A stretch of 64,000 bases of DNA from Paenibacillus sp. FSL R7-0337 (GCF_037969875.1 NZ_CP150218.1:1178001-1242000); one strand, 5' to 3'; positions 8,770-18,448 are shown, numbered from the stretch's first letter. The notes: a model not told the origin generated them from the sequence alone. Numbers and translations: made by a program.

Positions 8770-9558
8770 TTGCTGTCCGTTGAGAAAACAATGCTGTTTC
8801 TGTTATCTAAGGTGGAGCAGATGGGCGCCCAGCAGTTTGTCGAGATCTATGAACACAGGGGGTACACCTCCACCTATATCCGCAATGCCCTATCCCGCTT
8901 GAAAAAAGAGGGCTATATCGCATCCCCGGCCCGCTCCTGGTATAACGTCACTGCCGAGGGCCTCGCCTACATTAAGGCAATAAACAGCAAGCCCGCCCGT
9001 TACCAGGAGCAGTGGGACCATACCTGGGATGTCGTGATGCTGGAGGTGCCCGAATCCGAGCGCAAGAAGCGTGACCTGTTCCGCTCAGCACTCGGGCAGC
9101 TGGGTTATGGGCTTTTATATAACAGTGTGTACATCTCACCGTGGAACTATCAGGACGAAGTCTTAGCCCAGATCCAGAAGCTGGAGCTGGAAGGCAAGGT
9201 GTCCATCCTGCAAGGCCAATTTCAGGAAGGCACGATTACACCGCTCAAAGCGCAGACCATCTGGCACCTGGACGACATCGAAGCCTTATACCGGAAGAAA
9301 GCAGTCTGGCTGAAGGAAGAGTTCGCTCCGAGATTAGCGGATAGACTTCAGGCGGGGCAACCGTTACAGCTGTTCTTGCTATATTTGCAAATGGGTGAAG
9401 AGTTAAGCGGACTGTTCATGGCCGACCCCTATCTCCCGGATGAGCTGCTGCCGGATCACTGGCCGGGCAAACGGGTCCTCTCAGACATGAGAGAATACAT
9501 GGTTAGAGCCGCTCAGGCGATACCTGCAGATTCGTTCTATGCTCCTTTCGTTCAATAA
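8770..9558 (+). CDS. PaaX-like winged-helix transcriptional regulator
   Basis: About 262 residues. The N-terminal ~75 residues form a winged helix (FVEIYEHRGYTSTYIRNALS, then LKKEGYIASPARSWYNVT). The middle has the PaaX-type central domain (WDHTWDVVMLEVPESERKKR, LGYGLLYNSVYISPWNY), and the C-terminus is the helical PaaX_C-like part. The family represses catabolic operons such as phenylacetate degradation, but none is near, so the target is unknown. The start is uncertain: TTG 8770 sits ten bases after AGAGAGG, while GTG 8761 and ATG 8716 are also in frame. Confidence 0.75.
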   Translation: MLSVEKTMLFLLSKVEQMGAQQFVEIYEHRGYTSTYIRNALSRLKKEGYIASPARSWYNVTAEGLAYIKAINSKPARYQEQWDHTWDVVMLEVPESERKKRDLFRSALGQLGYGLLYNSVYISPWNYQDEVLAQIQKLELEGKVSILQGQFQEGTITPLKAQTIWHLDDIEALYRKKAVWLKEEFAPRLADRLQAGQPLQLFLLYLQMGEELSGLFMADPYLPDELLPDHWPGKRVLSDMREYMVRAAQAIPADSFYAPFVQ

Positions 9559-9567
9559 GGTATGGCA

Positions 9568-9596
9568 AAGAGCAGCCCGGATGAAGGGCTGCTCTT
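9568..9596. terminator. Bidirectional hairpin terminator
   Basis: Perfect 11-base arms AAGAGCAGCCC/GGGCTGCTCTT around a seven-base loop, placed between the convergent PaaX-like and YyaL genes. Confidence 0.85.
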
Positions 9597-9606
9597 CGTA
9601 TATGAA

Positions 9607-11709
9607 CTACTCTTCTAGGCTGCCGGAAGCCAGCAGCTCCCGAACCGCTTCCTTATTCGTAAGCGGAGCCCGGCAAGCAAAGTTGCGGCAGACATAGGCA
9701 GTTGCTTCGCCGCGGATGGCCGGTTTGTCAGCCAGATGCGGCAGCAGACGGAGCATCTCTCCGCTGTCCCCTTCCCAGTTGACGATGAGCGCTGCGTCCG
9801 GCAGATAGGTCTGCTGGACCTGAGCGAGCATGGCGTGCAGCGCGGGATCTTCTTTTTTGCCGGAGAGGACCCATTCTCTGCCCCCGGAGACCATCCCCAG
9901 ATGGGCCTGCAAATACATCGCATACCCCGGCGGATACTCTGATGCAGCGGAAGCAAGCACCGCAGCGGTGCGCTCCGCGATCTCTTTTAACTCCATATCC
10001 TGAGTAATAACTGACAGCTTCCATAAGAGCTTCGCCGCCACCGAATTCCCGGACGGAATCGCCCCGTCATACAATTCCTTCGAGCGGACCGGCAGCTTCT
10101 CCCCGTCATGACCCGTGAAGAAGAAGCCGCCGCCATCCGTATCTTGGAACAGCTCCAAGAGTCCGTCCTTCAGCACCAGCGCCCGTTCCAGATAGACCGC
10201 ATGACCTGTAGCTTCATATAATTCGCTGAAGCCCCAGATCAGGAAAGCATAGTCATCCACATACGCCGGAATCGCTGACTCCCCGTCACGGTAACGGGCC
10301 AGCAGCCGTCCATCTTCACGCCGCAGCTTGTCCCAGATAAAGTCCGCTGCACGTTCGGCGGCCTTGGCATATTCCGGCTTCTGGAGGGCTTTGGCCCCCA
10401 GGGCCAGCGCAGCAATCATCAGTCCGTTCCACGAGGTCAGCACCTTGTCATCCTTAAGCGGATGAATGCGCTGCTCCCGGTACTCGAACAGCTTCGTACG
10501 CCATTCCTCCATCCGGGTCCGCAGACCAAGCGGATTCATGCCCATACGCTCCGCAATCTCTTCCGGCAGACCGTGAAGGAGATTCGGAATATTTTCCCCT
10601 TCGAAGTTGCCCTCCGGCGTAATCCCGTACACATTGCAGTAGGAATGCATATCCTCCAGCCCCAAAGCTTCCTCAATCTCCTCGCGGGAGAAGACATAGA
10701 ATTTCCCTTCCACCCCTTCGGAATCCGCATCCTCTGCGGAGTAGAAGGCACCTTCCGGCGAAGTCATATCGCGCAGCACATACGTGAAGATCTGCTCGGC
10801 AATCTCCGCATACAGCGGCTTCCCTGTAAGCTGGAAGGCTTCCAGATAGACATTAGCCAGGAGAGCGTTATCGTAGAGCATTTTCTCAAAATGCGGCACC
10901 AGCCACTCCCGGTCTGTCGAATAACGAGAGAAGCCGAAGCCCACATGGTCGTACATGCCGCCCTTGTACATCGACTCCAGCGTATGCTCCACCATCCGCA
11001 GCGCTTCCGGCTGATCATGCAGCTGGCTATACGCCAGCAGGAAGGACAGATTATGCGGCGAAGGGAACTTCGGCGCATTGCCGAACCCGCCGTATTCCTC
11101 ATCGAACTGCCGCCGGTACAGCTCATACGCCTCATGCAGCAGCTCCGCTCCGGGAATACCGCCCGTAGTTTCAGGATTGTACGCATTCTTGTGATCCAGC
11201 GTGTGCAGCTCAGCCAGCAGATCATCGCCCAGCTTATCCAGCGCTTCGCCATCCTGCTCCCACTTCGCATGAATCTGCTCAAGCACCTCCATCAGCCCGA
11301 TCCGCCCGAACATCTGCCGCTTCGGAAAGTACGTCCCGGCATAGAACGGCTTCTTCTCCGGCGTCAACAGCACCGTCAGCGGCCATCCCCCGCTCCCCGT
11401 CAGCGCCTGACACACCGACATATACAGCGCATCAATATCCGGCCGCTCCTCGCGGTCTACTTTGATGGCTACGTAGTGATTGTTGAGGAGCTGTGCGACC
11501 TCTGTGTCTTCGAATGATTCGCGTTCCATTACGTGGCACCAATGACAAGTCGAATAGCCGACTGATAAGAAGATTGGCTTGTTCTCCGCCTGCGCTTTGG
11601 CAAAAGCCTCCTCTCCCCATGGATACCAGTCCACGGGGTTGTGAGCGTGTTGTAGCAGGTAGGGCGATTTTTCATTCGCTAATCTATTGGGTATATTATG
11701 AGTCGTCAC
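9607..11709 (-). CDS. yyaL: Thioredoxin-domain protein YyaL (DUF255/SPATA20-like)
   Basis: A 700-residue cytoplasmic protein of full length. The N-terminal DUF255 thioredoxin-like domain shows [18 protein letters not shown] near residue 12 and the catalytic-like [14 protein letters not shown] near 53, then [13 protein letters not shown] near 107. The rest is an alpha/alpha six-barrel region like those of glycoside-processing enzymes, including CHWCH-distal motifs KFPSPHNL and [14 protein letters not shown]. Its biochemical role is not established. GTG 11709 is preferred because AGGGG lies seven bases before it; ATG 11724 has no ribosome site. Confidence 0.92.
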   Translation of the reverse strand: MTTHNIPNRLANEKSPYLLQHAHNPVDWYPWGEEAFAKAQAENKPIFLSVGYSTCHWCHVMERESFEDTEVAQLLNNHYVAIKVDREERPDIDALYMSVCQALTGSGGWPLTVLLTPEKKPFYAGTYFPKRQMFGRIGLMEVLEQIHAKWEQDGEALDKLGDDLLAELHTLDHKNAYNPETTGGIPGAELLHEAYELYRRQFDEEYGGFGNAPKFPSPHNLSFLLAYSQLHDQPEALRMVEHTLESMYKGGMYDHVGFGFSRYSTDREWLVPHFEKMLYDNALLANVYLEAFQLTGKPLYAEIAEQIFTYVLRDMTSPEGAFYSAEDADSEGVEGKFYVFSREEIEEALGLEDMHSYCNVYGITPEGNFEGENIPNLLHGLPEEIAERMGMNPLGLRTRMEEWRTKLFEYREQRIHPLKDDKVLTSWNGLMIAALALGAKALQKPEYAKAAERAADFIWDKLRREDGRLLARYRDGESAIPAYVDDYAFLIWGFSELYEATGHAVYLERALVLKDGLLELFQDTDGGGFFFTGHDGEKLPVRSKELYDGAIPSGNSVAAKLLWKLSVITQDMELKEIAERTAAVLASAASEYPPGYAMYLQAHLGMVSGGREWVLSGKKEDPALHAMLAQVQQTYLPDAALIVNWEGDSGEMLRLLPHLADKPAIRGEATAYVCRNFACRAPLTNKEAVRELLASGSLEE

Positions 11710-11793
11710 CAGGCTTCCCCTCATTTCGGATGATTTGGGTGTAGTACGTATAGGGATAGTTTACCCAATTTGGTGGGGGAGGGCTCAGGGCAA

Positions 11794-11830
11794 GAAAAAA
11801 AGGTAACTGCATATGATATGGATTACCTTT
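11794..11830 (-). terminator. Terminator at left edge of AT-rich island
   Basis: Arms AAAGGTAA/TTACCTTT are followed on the minus strand by a run of T. It closes the minus-strand transcription unit of the YobI-type island; the stop codon of the fragment at 11823-12029 lies inside the right arm. Confidence 0.7.
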
Positions 11831-12029
11831 CATTGTTGCTCTCAGGTTTTAATTTAAATATTTTTGTAAAACTCAATTGCCCTTTTTTATAGTACTCAAC
11901 ATAAACTTCACTTTTTCTAATGTTGACTTCATAATAAACACCTAATTTATATCTGCACACATGTTCAGGAAAATTCGTCCCATCAAATGACTCAACCACA
12001 TCAAATGTATCTTTTGTCCAAAGTAACCA
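11823..12029 (-). pseudogene. Open-frame fragment of unknown protein
   Basis: A 68-codon frame with protein-like, AT-rich codon use continues right after a TAA at 12032. It reads WLLWTKDTFDVVESFDGTNF, then PEHVCRYKLGVYYEV and a Lys/Tyr-rich end. There is no ATG and no ribosome site, so it is either the tail of a gene broken by the TAA or is reached by re-initiation from the gene ending at 12034, only two bases away in another frame. No family is recognised. Confidence 0.4.
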
Positions 12030-12033
12030 TTAA

Positions 12034-12921
12034 CTATGAATAATTATATGGATTAGAACTAATCGAACTGTTAGTAATAATCTCGTAGTACTTCATATCA
12101 TTTATTAGTAAATGAGACGGATTAATAACATGAACATTCACATCTTGTTGACTTCCTTTTTTAAATCGAATCATTCCAACACAAATTATAACAAGTTCTT
12201 TATGAACAAGTAACTCTTGCTTAATTATATCAACAAAGGAAAGCAATGCTGATTTCGTGGTTTTTTCTGGAACAGCATAAAATGCTTGAGGCAAATATAT
12301 ACTAACTCTGTACTGGGCATTATCAAGATTCAGATATACATAACCGTCAGTTTCGTGGAAGTAAACATGTCTGATCTTACCGAATACGCATTTCCTATAT
12401 CCAACATAATCTGGGGTGATGTGTTTTGAATCCAAACTAAAGATTCTTATGCCAGAACTACCAAACTGATCTATTTCACCATTATCGGTTTTCTCTGGTT
12501 GACTTGTTAGTTTACCTTGTAAAGTTCTTCTTGTCTTAATTCTTGTATTTTGCTTTTTTCTCTTTTCTTTTGCTTTCAAATTTTTACTTTTATTAAGTAT
12601 AGTATTAATTATATGTTCATCAGTTACCGGAGCAGATTCAATATGATGAAGTATATTTTTTCGTTCAACTTCTCCTTTATCTTTGAGAAAATACGGACAT
12701 TCGATGTCATGTAAATCTCCTTGACCATTCCAAGTACTAAAAAACTTCACTCCATTTTTACGATGTGTAAATTTAATCATTGCATCACATTCATTACTAA
12801 TACAGTAAAGGTGTTCTTGATATTTTGATTCATACAAATCTTTATCAAGATGTTCATAGTAAACTTCTTCTGTATCATCACCGTTTTCATAGTAAGCCCA
12901 CTCTATTTTCACGAATCTCAC
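12034..12921 (-). CDS. Unknown 295-residue protein with CoiA-like Cys/His region; partner of YobI-type NTPase
   Basis: Cannot be named with certainty. Residues about 38-80 hold a spaced cysteine/histidine pattern (LYCISNECDAMIKFTHRK, then GDLHDIECPYF) that reads like the zinc-ribbon start of CoiA-type proteins. Residues about 112-140 are strongly basic (NLKAEKRKK-type run), then comes a beta-rich C-terminal half. There is no signal peptide or membrane helix. Codon use is AT-rich like the upstream NTPase gene and unlike the flanks. It begins 41 bases after that gene on the same strand and the pair ends at the terminator near 11800, so they probably form one operon. A nucleic-acid-related or sensing role is a guess. 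Confidence 0.7.
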   Translation of the reverse strand: MRFVKIEWAYYENGDDTEEVYYEHLDKDLYESKYQEHLYCISNECDAMIKFTHRKNGVKFFSTWNGQGDLHDIECPYFLKDKGEVERKNILHHIESAPVTDEHIINTILNKSKNLKAKEKRKKQNTRIKTRRTLQGKLTSQPEKTDNGEIDQFGSSGIRIFSLDSKHITPDYVGYRKCVFGKIRHVYFHETDGYVYLNLDNAQYRVSIYLPQAFYAVPEKTTKSALLSFVDIIKQELLVHKELVIICVGMIRFKKGSQQDVNVHVINPSHLLINDMKYYEIITNSSISSNPYNYS

Positions 12922-12962
12922 CTTCTTAATGAAAATTATTTTGATTGTAAAAAATATAAAGC

Positions 12963-15900
12963 TTATATATAAGCTCTGCGACCTATCGCTCTAAAATAAT
13001 TATTATCTTGCCTATCTATATTAAAACTAGTAATCCATCCTTTCGTTTTAAATATTTCCAGAATTTTTTCATTTTCATTATTTCTCTCAATTTTCGGCCT
13101 TCTACCGGAAAATAAACTTATAACATCAGTCAAATCCAAAAGTTGCAAACAAGAAGTTGTTTGTATTTCATTTAGGTAAATAATATGAGAAACCAGTAAT
13201 CTTTTTTTGCTTGATTTTCCAACTTCACTCGATTCAAAAATATCAATTAGAAGATCATACGGAACTTTATAATTCTCTCTAAGAATTTGGTCAAAATGCT
13301 GAATACTAATAGATTTGATCTTCTTTCGCAAACTTGCACTTTTTTGATCATATCCACTCACTAAATACGGAAGATCAATGATGTTAAAATTGTTTTCTAA
13401 GATTTTATACTCCAGTCTTTCAGAATACTGCTTACCAGTCACGGATATGGGTTCAGTGGAATAGGCCATTAAATTCAACTTATGATCATCGTTTATGTCT
13501 TTATCCAGCAAACTCAGTAATTCAGATATCTCAAAGTTTCCATCGTTTATTACCTCATTAATATAAATATCAATATTTAGGATAATAAAATAAATCAGTT
13601 GTTCAGAATAATTATCTCTTACAAACTTCAGGTTAAAATCATTCATCCTTACAACTTTATACTTCATTAAGATTTGAAGCTTAGCATCGGAGATTCCTTC
13701 AAATTTAAACTCATTATAATGCCTTTTGAAATCTCTTATGAACATTTCATATTTTTCATTGCTTAAGCTTTCACTTATAATTATTTTTTTAAAAAAAGAT
13801 GCAGTTTCACTCGTCCCAAATTCATCTTTTATTTCATTATAATTAAAATTCAAATCAACTCCATTACCGTTAATGAAATCTACTAGAACCTCCCCAAAAT
13901 CATTCTCTAAGTAAAAGTAGTATTGTAGTATATTGTGTTCAGAATAGCGTATATTTTTGTGCAACAATAATTTAGGCCAATAATCTTTATTAATAACACT
14001 TTCTAACTTCTCTATTGTTGTTTGGAGATATTCGATATATGTAAATATAAGTTCAGGTATAATATCTTCTTGATTAATAATTTCAAGTGCAGCATTTTCA
14101 TCATCAGTTATCATCGAATCACAATATTCTAAAATTAATTCGACATATTGTTCAATATTTCTCTTCACATATTTAACCAGAGCCTCTTCAGGCCTAGATA
14201 CTATAAGTGTGTAACTATTATGTTTGTAATTATCATCGACAGTTGGTAAATTATATATTTCTTTTAAAATCACTTCAATTAAGTACATATTTATTTCATA
14301 GAGTTCTTCCTCATAAACGGCTAAAAAGAGTGACCTGTTAGCATTAGCATAGTTAATTTGTTTGAATTTCACGTTCAATAATTTTAATTTTGCAATAATA
14401 GTAGATATATCAGGTTCATTTATATTCAGAAAATCATTATGTTCTGATAAATATACAGTTAGACAATTTTCATCATTTTGTTCTTCTAAATCTCTAGTCA
14501 GCGAGTAGTAAAGAGCGTCAAGAATAAAGTTTGCTTTTTGAATCTCAGAAAAATTATTATCATTGAGTACGCCTTTTAATACATGGGGCCAAAGATGATT
14601 CAATGACTTAATAAAAGAACTCTTTTCACGATCTGCAATCCAAAACTGCAAAACAAAAACATACCTGTTTTTAGTTTTAAGTTGACTAATAAATCTGTTT
14701 AAGTTCTCATTCTCATTATGTAACAAGTATTCCAATAGGTCGAAGTTAAGAATCTCTTCTTGATTATAATTCGCAGATTTAAGTCGAGACACAACTAATG
14801 ACGGATTCTTAAGTTGATAGGTGTACTCCTTAGGAATTTCATCGGTCACACTGCGTAAAAAGATTTTATCCGCCCTACTAAGACTATTTTCATAAAAATA
14901 TGTCATATAATCTGAATAAGTTTCATCAATATAGGCATTTCTAATTAGGAATTTGATTAGTCCAAAATATGGGCTTGACTTAACCTCATTATATGAAACA
15001 TTCTCACCTATCTCATTAGTAAAAGTGACTTTAAAAACTTCATTTATATTATCTTTGTTAATTATTTCACTGAGCTTTCTGCTTTCCAACAATATTTTTT
15101 TATTGCTTAATTCACTGATCTCAGACCTAATAACATTAATTCTAGATTTATTCTCAACTTTTCGTTTTCTATCAGTATATTCAGTATTTAGCTCTAGCTT
15201 TGTATATTCAGTTTCAAAATCTAACTGATATCTTCCACTGTAATTTGGTCGACTAATATATACTTGCTGAGGATTGTTTTTCATTCGTCTTATAAAAGAT
15301 GCTCTGGAGTTGAATTGATTCTCATATTGTCCTCCTACATCTATAACACCCAACATTTCCATTTTAAAATATATTGCATCTAATTCGTCAATTTTATTAC
15401 AAATTTCATTCTCAGCATTAAGGATTTGATTTTCTCTCACTTGAATATCATGACTAATTTTATTCGTTTCTACTTCTATTAGACTACTCTTGTTTTCAAA
15501 TAAATTATGAATAAATCCCTTCCCAAGTTGTAATTCGCTAAAATCTTTAGGAAAGATATTCTTATATGTAATGACTGCCAATAGTTTATTTGGATTTAAT
15601 TCCGTGGATTGAATACGGTCGTGATAAATTACATATTCATTATAAATATTTTTAAGCATACGCATATCGTCAATATATAGAGAGAGTCCCTGTAAAAAAC
15701 TTTCGTCAAAATTTTCAAATATATTTCCTTTCTTAAAATGGGTTATAAATTGATCATATGAATTTGAAGCATCAACAACAGGCACAATGGGTATCATAAA
15801 ATCAAAAAACTTAGTTCGATCTTTTGAAGTGAAGATATCATCACGAAGCAGATAAAAAAAACGTATAATTTTGTCAGATTTCTTGTTAATTAAAAGATTG

Positions 15901-16718
15901 ATTTCTCTTAGCTTTTCAAATATATGATTACTATTAAATCTGTCAATATCTTCGAATACTATGACTTCAACTCCAGCATTTTCGAATAGGTAAAGCACTT
16001 CGTTAAGGTATTTATCAAAATATGATTCATTTGCCTCTGCAAATATTTCAATTTCGTTTCCTTGAACTGTTATCTTCTTAAACATATTTCGGTTGTATTG
16101 AATTTTCATAATACTGTAAGTTGCAATCAATAAAATTATAACACCACAAAATCCTCCTAAGAAAAATGAGATATCGTACGTTGAAAATTCAAGCAATGAT
16201 TTTAACCAGTTACTGGATAACGAATCCATTGTATTTTTCCAAGTTTTAAAGTTTAAAATATATAGTATCAATATAATTGAAATAGTAAAAAGAGAAGAAA
16301 TTCGGAAGATTTTTCGTTTTGATACCTTTCTTTTCACCTTAAAATGTGATTGAGGAATCTTTTGAGGATTAATTTGATGAATCAACTGATTTAGAATTTT
16401 CCCTTCAATTGCTGCATCATTATTCATTGTGTTTTTTAAGGTTTCTATTATCTCAGGAGGACTCACCTCTCCCTCATTTTTTACTGAATCGAAATGCGCA
16501 AGCGATATATTCAAGAAATGTTTATCAGGTCTTCTATGCAAGTATGATTCTATAGCACTACTTTTCCCTGCACTATAGGGACCTGTTATAGCTATATTCT
16601 TTAGATCATCTTCCTGAAATACAAAATCTAAAGCTGCCTCGTAAATACTTAAATCAGCGTTTTTTATTGGTGTTAGTTTTTGGAAATTATATGCACTTAA
16701 ATTTGTTCTCAATTTCAC
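12963..16718 (-). CDS. YobI-type membrane P-loop NTPase
   Basis: A 1251-residue protein resembling Bacillus subtilis YobI (about 1200 residues). The Walker A is ITGPYSAGKSSAI at residues ~44-56. Two membrane segments lie at ~139-156 and ~183-204. The Walker B follows at ~250-259 (VEVIVFEDIDRF), with a sensor-like FFYLLRDD at ~287-294. A coiled-coil stretch occupies ~420-460, and the remaining ~750 residues are Leu/Ile/Asn-rich helical and lack a familiar domain. The membrane hairpin inserted between Walker A and B is a notable feature. The function of the family is unknown to me; the large size, AT-rich codons, accessory location and recombinase scar fit a biological-conflict role, which is inference. 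ATG 16718 follows AAAAGGAGA. The 295-residue gene follows in the same unit. Confidence 0.82.
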   Translation of the reverse strand: MKLRTNLSAYNFQKLTPIKNADLSIYEAALDFVFQEDDLKNIAITGPYSAGKSSAIESYLHRRPDKHFLNISLAHFDSVKNEGEVSPPEIIETLKNTMNNDAAIEGKILNQLIHQINPQKIPQSHFKVKRKVSKRKIFRISSLFTISIILILYILNFKTWKNTMDSLSSNWLKSLLEFSTYDISFFLGGFCGVIILLIATYSIMKIQYNRNMFKKITVQGNEIEIFAEANESYFDKYLNEVLYLFENAGVEVIVFEDIDRFNSNHIFEKLREINLLINKKSDKIIRFFYLLRDDIFTSKDRTKFFDFMIPIVPVVDASNSYDQFITHFKKGNIFENFDESFLQGLSLYIDDMRMLKNIYNEYVIYHDRIQSTELNPNKLLAVITYKNIFPKDFSELQLGKGFIHNLFENKSSLIEVETNKISHDIQVRENQILNAENEICNKIDELDAIYFKMEMLGVIDVGGQYENQFNSRASFIRRMKNNPQQVYISRPNYSGRYQLDFETEYTKLELNTEYTDRKRKVENKSRINVIRSEISELSNKKILLESRKLSEIINKDNINEVFKVTFTNEIGENVSYNEVKSSPYFGLIKFLIRNAYIDETYSDYMTYFYENSLSRADKIFLRSVTDEIPKEYTYQLKNPSLVVSRLKSANYNQEEILNFDLLEYLLHNENENLNRFISQLKTKNRYVFVLQFWIADREKSSFIKSLNHLWPHVLKGVLNDNNFSEIQKANFILDALYYSLTRDLEEQNDENCLTVYLSEHNDFLNINEPDISTIIAKLKLLNVKFKQINYANANRSLFLAVYEEELYEINMYLIEVILKEIYNLPTVDDNYKHNSYTLIVSRPEEALVKYVKRNIEQYVELILEYCDSMITDDENAALEIINQEDIIPELIFTYIEYLQTTIEKLESVINKDYWPKLLLHKNIRYSEHNILQYYFYLENDFGEVLVDFINGNGVDLNFNYNEIKDEFGTSETASFFKKIIISESLSNEKYEMFIRDFKRHYNEFKFEGISDAKLQILMKYKVVRMNDFNLKFVRDNYSEQLIYFIILNIDIYINEVINDGNFEISELLSLLDKDINDDHKLNLMAYSTEPISVTGKQYSERLEYKILENNFNIIDLPYLVSGYDQKSASLRKKIKSISIQHFDQILRENYKVPYDLLIDIFESSEVGKSSKKRLLVSHIIYLNEIQTTSCLQLLDLTDVISLFSGRRPKIERNNENEKILEIFKTKGWITSFNIDRQDNNYFRAIGRRAYI

Positions 16719-17022
16719 ATCTTCTCCTTTTATAATTTTGTAATGATCATTATAATTTACAAAGTCATTTCCAAGTTAAATACATCTCTAGACTAATAAC
16801 AAATGCATTTAACTAACTTTAGATGAATTTCCAATTGAATTGAAAACTCGAACTTATAAAATCAATTCGCGCTATTAATCATTTATTAGATACAAAATTT
16901 TTACCATGTAAAGATATTCGACAATATTTGATTTTCCCCTCCCAAAAAGACCAAATTACTCCATGCTAATGGCTCTAGAATAAATTCCAGAACCATTTAC
17001 TATGATTTGATAATAATTCCAA
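16719..17022. other. AT-rich intergenic stretch
   Basis: About 300 bases upstream of the YobI-type gene. It presumably holds that gene's promoter, but no clear operator, hairpin or coding frame was seen. Confidence 0.5.
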
Positions 17023-17667
17023 CTACCTATAACAAATCGTCAACACCACCCGATTCACTTCCCGCTTGTAAACAATTCGCCCCACCAGCTTTCTCAACGC
17101 CCGATCCTTGTCTTCATTAGTCATCGCTTTCCCCTAACAGTCTTCATTATTAATAATAGCTTCTGTGTCGCTAAACCCATTATTATGCATTTCAATATCC
17201 CTAATAATGTTCGAGTCTAATTGAATTACTTGATCATACAATGCATTAAAGAATTCCTCATCCAATGCCTTTCCTTTTTGTTCGCACTTACGCCCATCTT
17301 TATAATGATGATAGCAAAGCGTATTCCAATACTGTCCTTTACTTTTGCTGTAAGCTACTCTGAACTGCATTTTACAACCGCATTTTTCAAAATATAATAA
17401 TCCCAACAACGGAAACAGATTTCTACGTCCATTTGGATTCATTAGCCGGTTTTTGACCAACCGCTCTTTAATGGCCTCATGTTCTTCTTGTGATTTTAGT
17501 TTTTCATGTGTACCTATAGCTTTTATTTGTTCTTCTTCAGGTACAAATTCTATTTGCCCTCGCTTTGTTCGCGTCTTCCCATAGGTAATATATCCAAGAT
17601 GAATTTCGCTTAGCAATAAACGCTGCACCGTTACGTTAGACCACCCTTTGTCTATACCATTTGGTTT
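17023..17667 (-). pseudogene. Large serine recombinase remnant
   Basis: Only the C-terminal half of a large serine recombinase survives. It reads KGWSNVTVQRLLLSEIHLGY near 17600-17660, then the zinc-ribbon LLYFEKCGCKMQFRV and YWNTLCYHHYKDGRKCEQKG near 17300-17420, and the end LRKLVGRIVYKREVNRV near 17060-17100. The frame is blocked by TAA at 17668 upstream and by an in-frame TAG at 17134-17136, and part of the usual coiled region is absent. The N-terminal catalytic serine domain is gone, so it is inactive. It lies at the right edge of the AT-rich block and may be what remains of the element that brought the YobI-type operon. Confidence 0.85.
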
Positions 17668-17740
17668 TTATCTTAAGGAATCGCTTTTCGATGGCTCTTT
17701 TCCCTTGAGCATTTCTCATTAAAAAAAACGCATACATAAT

Positions 17741-17782
17741 AAAAAGAAGCCAATGCGTAAATGAATAAACGCACCCGGCTTC
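17741..17782 (-). terminator. Terminator after the DUF6809 unit
   Basis: GAAGCC/GGCTTC arms with additional inner pairing are followed on the minus strand by TTTTT. It lies directly after the minus-strand gene ending at 17785. Confidence 0.7.
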
Positions 17783-17784
17783 AA

Positions 17785-17991
17785 TTACCTCAAACTACTT
17801 CGAATAAATTCCCGCTCCGCTTTCTTCAATTGCTTTAATGAATTTTCAAAAGAATAAGGAAACCTACCTCTAAGCTCAATCAGCTTTTCAACCTCTCCTA
17901 CGGCAATAGCTTCCTTAATAGCAGGAATCCACTTCTCTTGAACAATGCCCCAACTTTCCGCCTGAAGAAGCTCGTCAATCAGCATAGACAA
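17785..17991 (-). CDS. Small unknown protein downstream of DUF6809 gene
   Basis: A 68-residue, probably helical, charged protein (LLQAESWGIVQEKWIPAIKE, later FENSLKQLKKAEREFIR). No domain recognised. The start is TTG 17991 or ATG 17985; the nearest good ribosome site, GGAGAG, is further upstream inside the end of the DUF6809 gene, so translation may be coupled to it. The two genes probably form one unit regulated by the divergent XRE protein. Confidence 0.55.
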   Translation of the reverse strand: MSMLIDELLQAESWGIVQEKWIPAIKEAIAVGEVEKLIELRGRFPYSFENSLKQLKKAEREFIRSSLR

Positions 17992-18007
17992 CTTAGAATT
18001 AGAATTC

Positions 18008-18340
18008 TCATAACTCTCTCCTACCCCACTTTATTTGTTCGAAGATCAACTTTTCGTTAGTCTGTATAGGTTCTGTCTTATGTTCCAATACTTCTATGAG
18101 CATCGCAGCTCCCGTTTTGAAACCAAGGGTATAGGCAGAAGCGGATGAGATAGAGATCAGCAAGCTATTCAGATCCATTATTTCTTCGAGCACGGTGAAG
18201 TCTTCTGGAGACAGCTTCGCTTGCAGAATGTGCATACGCTCCGAGATTAGCTGAGAGTTCTGTACATACTCAGGATCATTTAAACAGACTTGTTCATTTG
18301 GGCAGAATTTTCCGTAATATAGATCTTCTAAAAGACTCAC
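18008..18340 (-). CDS. DUF6809 family protein
   Basis: A 110-residue protein starting SLLEDLYYGKFCPNE, the characteristic opening of this small Paenibacillus/Bacillus family, followed by two long helices. Function is unknown; such genes often sit next to a small XRE regulator, as here. GTG 18340 follows GGGAGGGG. A truncated relative lies at 36240-36377. The divergent regulator gene and the palindromes between them suggest joint control. Confidence 0.75.
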   Translation of the reverse strand: MSLLEDLYYGKFCPNEQVCLNDPEYVQNSQLISERMHILQAKLSPEDFTVLEEIMDLNSLLISISSASAYTLGFKTGAAMLIEVLEHKTEPIQTNEKLIFEQIKWGRREL

Positions 18341-18376
18341 TTACACCCCTCCCAAATCATCTTCTCCTTGATTATA

Positions 18377-18419
18377 TTAGCGAATTTTTCGCTAAAAATC
18401 AATAGCGAATAATTCGCTA
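18377..18419. promoter_or_regulatory. Twin palindromic operators between DUF6809 and XRE genes
   Basis: TTAGCGAATTTTTCGCTAA at 18377-18395 and TAGCGAATAATTCGCTA at 18403-18419 share half-sites TAGCGAA/TTCGCTA with a three-base spacer. Centres are 25 bases apart, about two and a half helical turns. They lie in the divergent promoter region, as expected for an autoregulating XRE dimer. Confidence 0.75.
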
Positions 18420-18448
18420 AGATATGCTTGCGTTGGAGGTGTTCATAT

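Noticed and set aside
10462..11517. 351-codon plus-strand frame opposite yyaL
   Set aside because: Mirror of a GC-rich coding region; Arg/Leu/His/Gln-rich and no domain.
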